From contig JBGCDT010000560.1 of NCBI GenBank assembly GCA_045105695.1, positions 1 through 6,596 on the forward strand: a stretch of 6,596 nucleotides of DNA. The letters are read 5' to 3'. The notes below the pieces were generated by a model that did not search any database, had not been told where the DNA came from, and saw only the letters and a list, made by a program, of their open reading frames with translations. This DNA is from CALGLS01 sp045105695 (GTDB taxonomy: Bacteria; Bacteroidota; Bacteroidia; Chitinophagales; Saprospiraceae). Of this stretch, positions 1-5,344 are shown in pieces. The translations under genes and the position numbers were made by a program. Each line of letters begins with the position of its first letter. Position 1 is the stretch's first letter.

Positions 1-71
1 GGGTAAAGATATGGGCATTTGTAGGTAATGTCAAAGTAAGTATAGAAAAAATAGTTATTCAAGAGACAATT

Positions 72-97
72 ACCGCTTTGAGGGTAGAGCGGTTTTT
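72..97 (+). terminator. Probable rho-independent terminator
   Basis: ACCGCTTTG (72-80) can pair with TAGAGCGGT (85-93) across the four-base loop AGGG. This gives nine pairs if two G-T wobbles are allowed, and the outer six are Watson-Crick. A T run (93-97) follows at once on the plus strand, while the minus strand has no T run, so the direction is plus. It would serve a gene ending at or left of the window edge, for example in one of the frames with a TAA at 4-6 or 26-28. No transcript data support it; the call rests on stem plus T run. Confidence 0.5.
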
Positions 98-100
98 AAG

Positions 101-209
101 GATTGAATGACTTAAGTTTGAATGATTGAATGTTCCTTCGACCGTAGAAACCGCGGAGCTTACGAACCGAGTGCCCATTCAATCATTCAACATTCAACAT
201 TCAAAAATC
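101..209. repeat. Inverted repeat built from TTGAATG heptamers
   Basis: A perfect 15-bp inverted repeat, TTGAATGATTGAATG (118-132) and its complement (176-190), encloses a 43-bp spacer. Both arms continue outward as imperfect heptamer arrays. The right side reads CATTCAA four times between 176 and 204, with one extra T after the first copy. The left side has TTGAATG at 103-109, a diverged unit, then two more copies to 132. The spacer (133-175) is more GC-rich than its surroundings and contains CCGCGG. The element lies just beyond the 3' end of the minus-strand UPF0102 gene and could form a hairpin in its read-through transcript. No open frame is convincing here. It resembles a dispersed intergenic repeat, but its copy number cannot be judged from one window. 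Confidence 0.65.
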
Positions 210-241
210 GTTGCTTGGTTCGCTGGATGCGCAAATCTAAT

Positions 242-610
242 TCAAGACAACCCAGGAAAAAACGCATCCTCAAAATGCTTGATCGAAACATTGTGCTCAT
301 TCCGAATAACGATGCTGATTACATCGAAGCGAATTTCATCATCATAATCATTTTCAAATAAGTAAGCTTGGGCGGCACGAATGATCAGACTTTGTTTTTT
401 ATCACTAACTGCCAACTCGGGAGCGCCAAAGAAATCGCTACTTCTGGTTTTTACTTCCGTAAATATTAAGGTGTTATCGAAACGAGAGATGAGGTCTATC
501 TCTGCTCGTTTGTAGGTGTAATTCGTTTCTAGAATGGTATGGCCCTTATCGACCAGCAGTTGCTTAGCGATGGTTTCTCCTTGATTTCCAAGTTCATTGT
601 GTTTTGCCAT
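242..610 (-). CDS. yraN: UPF0102 (YraN-type) restriction-endonuclease-fold protein
   Basis: A complete 122-residue protein, the usual size for the UPF0102/YraN family, whose biochemical role is not firmly settled. The family has a restriction-endonuclease-like fold. The conserved pattern is visible in order: GNQGE (8-12), with the family's Gly and Glu near the N-terminus; the acidic AEIDLI segment near residue 37; FTEVKTR near residue 52, corresponding to the E-x-K half of the PD-(D/E)xK-type site; FGAPELAV; a K-rich helix followed by A-x-AYL; and RFDVISI near residue 95. The family's usual Gly before EIDLI is Ala here. The ATG at 610 fits the family N-terminus. An AGGAGG-like stretch exists upstream, but about 21 bases from the ATG, too far to act as a normal ribosome binding site. 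The gene is divergent from pgi across 74 bp. Identification by family motifs is strong; function is only inferred. Confidence 0.9.
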   Translation of the reverse strand: MAKHNELGNQGETIAKQLLVDKGHTILETNYTYKRAEIDLISRFDNTLIFTEVKTRSSDFFGAPELAVSDKKQSLIIRAAQAYLFENDYDDEIRFDVISIVIRNEHNVSIKHFEDAFFPGLS

Positions 611-642
611 AAGGCGAATATAAAGAAGTAACCTCCTTTTTT

Positions 643-651
643 TACCTTTAG
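643..651 (+). promoter_or_regulatory. Candidate Bacteroidota -7 box for pgi
   Basis: TACCTTTA followed by G differs at one position from the Bacteroidota -7 consensus TAnnTTTG. It lies 34 bases before the pgi ATG, leaving a short plausible leader. No clear TTG-type -33 element is seen upstream. The 11-base string TAYCTTTAGGC recurs just upstream of the gene at 3860, which is the main reason to note it. Confidence 0.3.
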
Positions 652-684
652 GCCTTTATTAAAAGATCATCAAAACCAACACCT

Positions 685-2334
685 ATGTTGAATCGTCAGA
701 ATCCAACACAAACTGAAGCCTGGGCTGCTCTAGAAAGACACTTTGAGCAGATGAAAAAAGTGGAGCTTAAAGACCTTTTTGAAAGTGATCCGAACCGCTT
801 TGAGCAGTTTTCACTAAGCCAGAATGACCTCTTTGTAGATTTTTCTAAAAATCACATCACCGATAAAACACTTCAGTTGCTAGTTGATCTGGCTAAGCAA
901 ACCCGATTGCCAGAAGCCATTAATAAAATGTATAGCGGTGAGATGATTAATGAAACGGAAGGCCGTTCGGTACTTCACGTAGCACTTCGTAGTCGTTCTA
1001 ATAATTCTATTCTGGTAGATGGAGAAAATGTAATGCCTAAGGTGAATAAGGTGTTAGATCAAGTGACTGCTTTCGCAGAAAAAATACACTCGGGAGAATG
1101 GAAAGGGTACACTGGTGAAAAAATTACAGACATTGTAAATATAGGAATTGGTGGTTCTGATCTTGGGCCAGTCATGGTAACGGAGGCACTAAAGTCTTAC
1201 TGGAAAGAAGGTATTCGTCCGCACTTCGTTAGTAATGTAGATGCGACACATGTTGCAGAAACGGTGAAAAACCTGAATCCAGCAACAACTTTATTTATTA
1301 TTGCTTCCAAGTCATTCACAACTCAGGAGACAATGACGAATGCCTTTACTGCTCGTAATTGGTTCCTTGAAAAAACAGGAGAAGAGTCTGCTGTTGCGAA
1401 ACATTTTGTAGCGGTTTCGACCAATGCAAAATCTGTTGCAGAATTTGGAATTGAGACGGAGAATATGTTTGTTTTTTGGGATTGGGTTGGTGGTCGTTAT
1501 TCTCTGTCTTCTGCGATTGGGTTGTCCATTGCTTGTACGATAGGAGGGGAGCACTTCATTGAGTTGCTGGAAGGATTGCATTCCATGGATCAACATTTTA
1601 AAGAAGCGCCCTTGGAGAAAAACATTCCCGTGGTTTTGGCATTAATTGGAATTTGGTACAACAATTTTTTCAAAGCAGAATCAGAAGCCATCCTTCCTTA
1701 CGACCAATACTTGCATCGTTTTGCAGCTTATTTCCAACAGGGGAATATGGAAAGCAATGGAAAAAGGGTAGATCGAAACGGAGAAAAGATAGATTATGAA
1801 ACGGGCCCGATCATCTGGGGAGAACCAGGTACTAACGGACAACATGCCTTCTATCAGCTGATTCATCAGGGAACCAAATTAATTCCTTGCGATTTTATTG
1901 CTGCTGCGCAAAGCCACAACCCAATCGGAGATCATCATACAAAACTGATGGCCAATTTCTTCGCTCAAACAGAAGCCCTAATGACTGGGAAGACGGAAGC
2001 GGAGGTAGAAGCTGATTTGATCCGAGATAATAAATCGGCAGAAGAAATTGCTTTTTTAAAACCATTCAAAGTCTTCGATGGCAACCGACCAACGAACTCT
2101 ATTTTAGTAAAAAAAATCACCCCTCATACATTAGGACAAATGATTGCGATGTACGAACATAAGATCTTTACTCAGGGAATTATCTGGAATATCTTCAGCT
2201 TTGACCAATGGGGTGTTCAGCTTGGAAAGCAGTTGGCAAATAAAATCTTACCGGAATTAGAGGTAGATGATAAAGTAAGTGGGCATGATGGTTCTACTAA
2301 CGGTTTGATCAATTTATATAAACGATGGAAGTAA
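685..2334 (+). CDS. pgi: Glucose-6-phosphate isomerase
   Basis: Classical phosphoglucose isomerase, which reversibly converts glucose-6-phosphate to fructose-6-phosphate in cytosolic glycolysis and gluconeogenesis. The 549 residues match the usual length of the large bacterial/eukaryotic form (E. coli Pgi is also 549). Visible landmarks are DFSKNHIT (52-59), the phosphate-binding VNIGIGGSDLGP (151-162), ASKSFTTQET (207-216), the family signature DWVGGRYSLSSAIG (266-279) with Arg271, and FDQWGVQLGKQLANKILPEL (506-525). By alignment with E. coli Glu355, His386 and Lys514, the catalytic residues are Glu356 (in MESNGK), His387 (in NGQH) and Lys515 (in LGKQLA), all intact. ASKSF replaces the more usual ASKTF, a mild change. 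The ATG at 685 is accepted on length and family N-terminus; there is no Shine-Dalgarno sequence. Oddly, the stop codon TAA (2332-2334) sits exactly at the edge of an inserted palindromic element. Confidence 0.98.
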   Translation: MLNRQNPTQTEAWAALERHFEQMKKVELKDLFESDPNRFEQFSLSQNDLFVDFSKNHITDKTLQLLVDLAKQTRLPEAINKMYSGEMINETEGRSVLHVALRSRSNNSILVDGENVMPKVNKVLDQVTAFAEKIHSGEWKGYTGEKITDIVNIGIGGSDLGPVMVTEALKSYWKEGIRPHFVSNVDATHVAETVKNLNPATTLFIIASKSFTTQETMTNAFTARNWFLEKTGEESAVAKHFVAVSTNAKSVAEFGIETENMFVFWDWVGGRYSLSSAIGLSIACTIGGEHFIELLEGLHSMDQHFKEAPLEKNIPVVLALIGIWYNNFFKAESEAILPYDQYLHRFAAYFQQGNMESNGKRVDRNGEKIDYETGPIIWGEPGTNGQHAFYQLIHQGTKLIPCDFIAAAQSHNPIGDHHTKLMANFFAQTEALMTGKTEAEVEADLIRDNKSAEEIAFLKPFKVFDGNRPTNSILVKKITPHTLGQMIAMYEHKIFTQGIIWNIFSFDQWGVQLGKQLANKILPELEVDDKVSGHDGSTNGLINLYKRWK

Positions 2335-2493
2335 GTGCCTGGACAAATTAAATCACAACTTTTGAGCGATGAATTTTCCACTTCTCTTCGTTTTAAAAAT
2401 AGTCATTATGCTCGGCATAACTCTTATTTTTAAGTCTTGATAAGTGAAAAATTCATGCCCCTCAAAAATTACATTTAATTTTGTCCAAGCACT
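2334..2493. mobile_element. 160-bp palindromic MITE-like element flanked by TA
   Basis: The left end AGTGCCTGGACAAATTAAAT (2334-2353) is matched in inverse complement by the right end (2473-2493), with one substitution and one inserted base. The complementarity continues inward through TTTTGAG, ATGAATTTT, CACTT and TTAAAAATA blocks to TTATGC (2406-2411) and GCATAA (2415-2420), around the loop TCG. The whole element is thus one imperfect palindrome with arms of about 78 bp, roughly three quarters paired. It is bounded by TA on both sides (2332-2333, 2494-2495), as expected for a target duplication of the IS630/Tc1-mariner type. It has no coding capacity. A non-autonomous miniature inverted-repeat element mobilised in trans is the best reading. 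It could equally act now as a large 3' hairpin on the pgi message. The transposase family is inferred from the TA flanks only. Confidence 0.65.
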
Positions 2494-2574
2494 TAGTATA
2501 AATAAAGAATTTCATACTTAGAAACTTCTTTTTCTCCCTTTCGTAACACAAGAGAAACTAAATATCTCTTGCTT

Positions 2575-3567
2575 ATGATGGATCAACTTGTTGAACGTTT
2601 TCCTGCTCAATTGCAGGAGGCCATCGCTACAGGTGCGGCTGCAAACATCCGTCCTCATCATTTCGATATTCACAATATCTTTATTGCTGGTATGGGTGGC
2701 TCTGGAATCGGAGGTGATTTTATCGCTGATTTTATCAGAGACGAATGTATTTTCCCAGTACTGATTTGTAAAGATTATGAGGTGCCTGCTTATGTGGGGC
2801 CGAATACTTTGGCCATCGTTTCTTCCTATTCTGGAGATACGGAAGAGGCTTGTGCTGTTTTTGAAAATCTGATAAAAACGGGTGCAAAGATAGTTGTAAT
2901 TTCTTCCGGAGGAGTATTGTTAGAAAGAGCGAGAGCTGAGGGCGTAGATTTAATTAAATTGCCTTCCGATTGTCCTTCGCCAAGAGCTTGTCTTGGTTTT
3001 GCTATCGTGCAAAAGTTGTTTACGATTTATCAATTGGGTTTGATTTCTGATAAGAAAATCCATGAAGTTGTAAACGTAATAGCATTGTTAGAAAAGGAAA
3101 TGGTCTATATGAAAACAGAGGCTATTGGTATTGCAAAATTTCTAAAAGGAAAGACTCCTGTTATTTATTCTACCAATAAGCTCGGAGCGGTAGCCCTGAG
3201 GTTTCGACAGCAGATCAATCAGAATGCAAAGATGCTTGGTTGGCATAATGCTATTCCAGAAATGAACCACAACGAGCTAGTTGGCTGGCGCGAAGAAGAT
3301 GAAAATCTGGCTGTTATATTCCTACGTTCCCCAGAAGATCATCCCCGCAATCAACGTAGAATCGAAATTAATAAATCTATAATCCAAGGCTACACCAATT
3401 CCATAATGGAAATTTCTGCAAAAGGAAGAACCCTGGTCGAGCAATCCCTCTACTTGCTAAACCTTTGCGATTGGGCCTCCGTCTACCTAGCAGAAATGAA
3501 AGGCGTAGATGCTGTAAAAATAAAAGTAGTTGACTATCTAAAAAAGGAGATGGGCAAAGCCAGCTAG
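2575..3567 (+). CDS. Bifunctional phosphoglucose/phosphomannose isomerase family protein
   Basis: A cytosolic SIS-domain aldose-ketose isomerase of the PGI/PMI family, which interconverts glucose-6-phosphate or mannose-6-phosphate with fructose-6-phosphate. Numbering from the ATG at 2575 (330 residues), visible motifs are GMGGSGIGG (39-47), SSYSGDTEE (83-91), PSPRACLG (134-141), RFRQQINQNAK (209-219), PEMNHNELVGW (228-238), and a C-terminal domain with SLYLLNLCDWASVYLAEMKGVD (291-312). His232 corresponds to the family's active-site His. The position sixteen residues before it, normally Glu in an NENAK motif (Glu203 of the Pyrobaculum enzyme, from memory), is Gln216 here. The frame extends to a TTG at 2569, but the ATGs at 2575 or 2578 are better starts; no Shine-Dalgarno sequence decides between them. 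A 79-bp stretch (2496-2574) separates the gene from the MITE-like element. The family is certain; substrate preference and activity are not. Confidence 0.92.
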   Translation: MMDQLVERFPAQLQEAIATGAAANIRPHHFDIHNIFIAGMGGSGIGGDFIADFIRDECIFPVLICKDYEVPAYVGPNTLAIVSSYSGDTEEACAVFENLIKTGAKIVVISSGGVLLERARAEGVDLIKLPSDCPSPRACLGFAIVQKLFTIYQLGLISDKKIHEVVNVIALLEKEMVYMKTEAIGIAKFLKGKTPVIYSTNKLGAVALRFRQQINQNAKMLGWHNAIPEMNHNELVGWREEDENLAVIFLRSPEDHPRNQRRIEINKSIIQGYTNSIMEISAKGRTLVEQSLYLLNLCDWASVYLAEMKGVDAVKIKVVDYLKKEMGKAS

Positions 3568-3584
3568 AGGAATGAAAATGAAAA

Positions 3585-3696
3585 GTAACTATTCGGCATT
3601 TTAGTTGAAAAGTAGGCCACAAAGGCACAAAGGCTCAAAGTGCAATTTCGTGTCTTCGTGTCTTCGTGGCAAAAATAGTTCGTACTAAATAGTTAC
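3585..3696. repeat. Hairpin element with octamer-repeat arms and flanking direct repeats
   Basis: The ends are the inverted pair GTAACTATT (3585-3593) and AATAGTTAC (3688-3696). Nested inside is a longer imperfect inverted repeat running from GCCAC (3616-3620) to GTGGC (3666-3670). Each inner arm has an 8-bp period: CACAAAGG units on the left, TTCGTGTC units on the right. Mismatches are largely transitions, so wobble pairing would keep much of an RNA hairpin. Abutting the ends on both sides are AATGAAAATGAAAA (3571-3584) and AATGAAAATTAAAA (3697-3710), identical at 13 of 14 positions, which looks like a target duplication. The element lies 17 bp beyond the stop of the isomerase gene and has no coding capacity. 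The direct repeats are A-rich, so chance similarity is possible. Confidence 0.55.
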
Positions 3697-3710
3697 AATG
3701 AAAATTAAAA

Positions 3711-3836
3711 AACGCCAATGATGATGGTATTACCTGCCACAACTATAACGCTGGATTCGCTGCGATAATATTCAGCATCACGAAGGCAACCAATACAAAC
3801 CCAAGTTCACCTATCTAAAGTAAAACTCAGATTCCT
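3711..3836. other. Intergenic stretch without a confident feature
   Basis: Between the octamer-repeat element and the candidate promoter at 3837 I find no confident gene. On the plus strand an open stretch after a TAA at 3746-3748 runs 24 codons to a TAA at 3821-3823 and ends in a protein-like tail (HEGNQYKPKFTYLK). It has no start codon and is too short to assign. It may be a decayed gene end or chance. Confidence 0.3.
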
Positions 3837-3844
3837 TATCTTTA
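3837..3844 (+). promoter_or_regulatory. Candidate Bacteroidota -7 box for the FG-GAP gene
   Basis: TATCTTTA lies 15 bases before the ATG at 3860 and differs at one position from the consensus TAnnTTTG. It would give a very short leader. It shares the string TAYCTTTAGGC with the candidate box upstream of pgi. No -33 element is evident. Confidence 0.3.
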
Positions 3845-3859
3845 GGCAAATTTTACTTT

Positions 3860-5344
3860 ATGACCTTACGCTTTCTACTTGCTACATTCTTTGCTGTTTG
3901 TTTTAATACCTCGCTATTCAGTCAATATTTTGAAGACGGAACCCGGTTACTGCCTGATGGCGGCACCCGATTTTCCACTATGGATATTCGCGCAGCTGAT
4001 CTGGATGGAGACGGAGATATGGACGTAGTACTGGCCAATGAATTTCAAAGCAATACAATTTTAATCAATGATGGTGGAGGTGTTTTTTCATTCTCCTTCG
4101 GAAACCTCCCTTCAGTTGATCACGATAGTGAAGATGTAGCGATTGCAGATTTTGATCAGGATGGGGATATGGATCTTGTCTTTTGTAGTGAAGATGATGT
4201 AACCATTGGGAGTACAGATGTTCACGAATATTATTTGAATAATGGTTTTGCTAAATTCACTCAGGCGCCTTTTCATTTCCCAGATTCAAAATCCAATGCA
4301 GTCATAGCTGCGGATCTAAACGGAGATAAATGGCCAGATTTGATTTTCGGAAATGATGGGCAGAATAGTATTTTCATAAATGATCAGAAGGGAGGCTTCC
4401 TGGAAGAAACAACCAATCGGCTTCCGCAAATGAATGATTTGACTCAGGATCTAAATTTAGAAGACATAGACAAAGATGGAGATCTGGATTTATTTGTCGG
4501 AAACGAAAACGGAAACAGACTTTTGATTAATGATGGCTTTGGCATTTTTACAGATGAAAGCTTGACACGTTTGCCGCAAGGTGTAAACATGGAAACGCGA
4601 AAGATCACTTTTGCTGACGTAGACTTGGATGGTGACCCTGATGTGTACTTATCCAATGTTTCGTTTATCTCTGGAAAAAATCGTCAGAACAGATTGTACC
4701 TAAATGATGGTTCTGGTAGGTTTTCTGATGAAACAGAAAGTCGCATTCCAGCCGAATTGAAACACTCCTTAGATGCATTGTTTTTAGATGTTAACAATGA
4801 TGGAGATTTAGACTTGTTTGTCTGTGGAATAAACATTTCTAACAGTACACTTACAATGGCCCCGGTGAGTGCTTATATAAACGATGGGAGCGGAAAATTC
4901 ACGGCTGATAATGAAGTTGCTTTTGGCCCTGATTACTTGGTTAAAGGGCTGGGAATGTTTGCAGCAGATTTCAATGGCGATGGCAAAACAGATATTTATG
5001 TTTGTGATAGAAATGATTCTAAGACAAAGAGTAAAGACATCTTACTATTGGCTTCAAAAACAAGTGCGGTTCTGAATCTAGGTAATCTTTCCGATCCAAT
5101 AAATTTATTTCCAAACCCAGGTGAGTCTTCAATGACTGTTTTGTTTCAGGGAGTGAATGCTATAAATACCAGTTTTGGATTATACAATAGTGCTGGAAAA
5201 TTAGTTGCGACACCTGAGATAAATCGAGTTTCTAGAAATCATTTTGTACTGGATTGCAGTAGCTACGATCTGAAAGCTGGTGTCTATTGGTTGCTCATCG
5301 GAAGCGGTGGAAAGCAGTGGTATAAGCAGTGGAAGGTTTTCTAA
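3860..5344 (+). CDS. Secreted FG-GAP/VCBS seven-repeat protein with type IX sorting domain
   Basis: A 494-residue exported protein. Residues 1 to about 22 form a Sec signal peptide (MTLRFLLATFFAVCF, then NTSLFSQ before YFEDGT). The body has seven FG-GAP/VCBS-type repeats, each with an Asp-rich calcium-binding-like loop: DLDGDGDMD (47-55), DFDQDGDMD (97-105), DLNGDKWPD (152-160), DIDKDGDLD (202-210), DVDLDGDPD (253-261), DVNNDGDLD (310-318) and DFNGDGKTD (370-378). The spacing of 50-60 residues and the count of seven suggest one seven-bladed beta-propeller. The third loop is degenerate, with KW replacing the usual Gly-Asp. Residues from about 410 form a type A Por secretion tail: INLFPNPGES, LYNSAGKLVA, LDCSSYDLKAGVYWLLI, and the basic end KQWYKQWKVF. 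The protein should cross the outer membrane by the type IX system and be released or surface-anchored. Its ligand is unknown; no catalytic domain is visible. Its TAA overlaps the stop of the convergent phosphatase gene. Confidence 0.93.
   Translation: MTLRFLLATFFAVCFNTSLFSQYFEDGTRLLPDGGTRFSTMDIRAADLDGDGDMDVVLANEFQSNTILINDGGGVFSFSFGNLPSVDHDSEDVAIADFDQDGDMDLVFCSEDDVTIGSTDVHEYYLNNGFAKFTQAPFHFPDSKSNAVIAADLNGDKWPDLIFGNDGQNSIFINDQKGGFLEETTNRLPQMNDLTQDLNLEDIDKDGDLDLFVGNENGNRLLINDGFGIFTDESLTRLPQGVNMETRKITFADVDLDGDPDVYLSNVSFISGKNRQNRLYLNDGSGRFSDETESRIPAELKHSLDALFLDVNNDGDLDLFVCGINISNSTLTMAPVSAYINDGSGKFTADNEVAFGPDYLVKGLGMFAADFNGDGKTDIYVCDRNDSKTKSKDILLLASKTSAVLNLGNLSDPINLFPNPGESSMTVLFQGVNAINTSFGLYNSAGKLVATPEINRVSRNHFVLDCSSYDLKAGVYWLLIGSGGKQWYKQWKVF

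Noticed and set aside
3..110. Plus-strand frame open from the window edge to a TGA at 108-110, possible end of an upstream gene
   Set aside because: The 35 residues are not recognisable as any family, and the frame would run through the likely terminator hairpin at 72-97. The other two frames stop at 4-6 and 26-28, which fits a terminator better. It cannot be settled without sequence to the left.
122..361. Two overlapping plus-strand frames of 73 and 79 codons
   Set aside because: They run through the heptamer repeat and antisense into the UPF0102 gene, with no ribosome binding site or recognisable motif. They are chance frames.
618..640. AGGAGG-like sequence on the minus strand as ribosome binding site of the UPF0102 gene
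   Set aside because: It is about 21 bases from the ATG, and there is no alternative in-frame start closer to it, so it is probably coincidental.
2569..2574. TTG start for the PGI/PMI-family gene
   Set aside because: Two consecutive ATGs follow at 2575 and 2578, and the conserved N-terminus (DQLVERFPAQL) begins right after them, so the TTG is unnecessary.
3571..3710. CRISPR-like or phage attachment site reading of the repeated units
   Set aside because: The repeats are 8-bp units in inverted arms with no unique spacers, and no integrase or cas gene is in the window.
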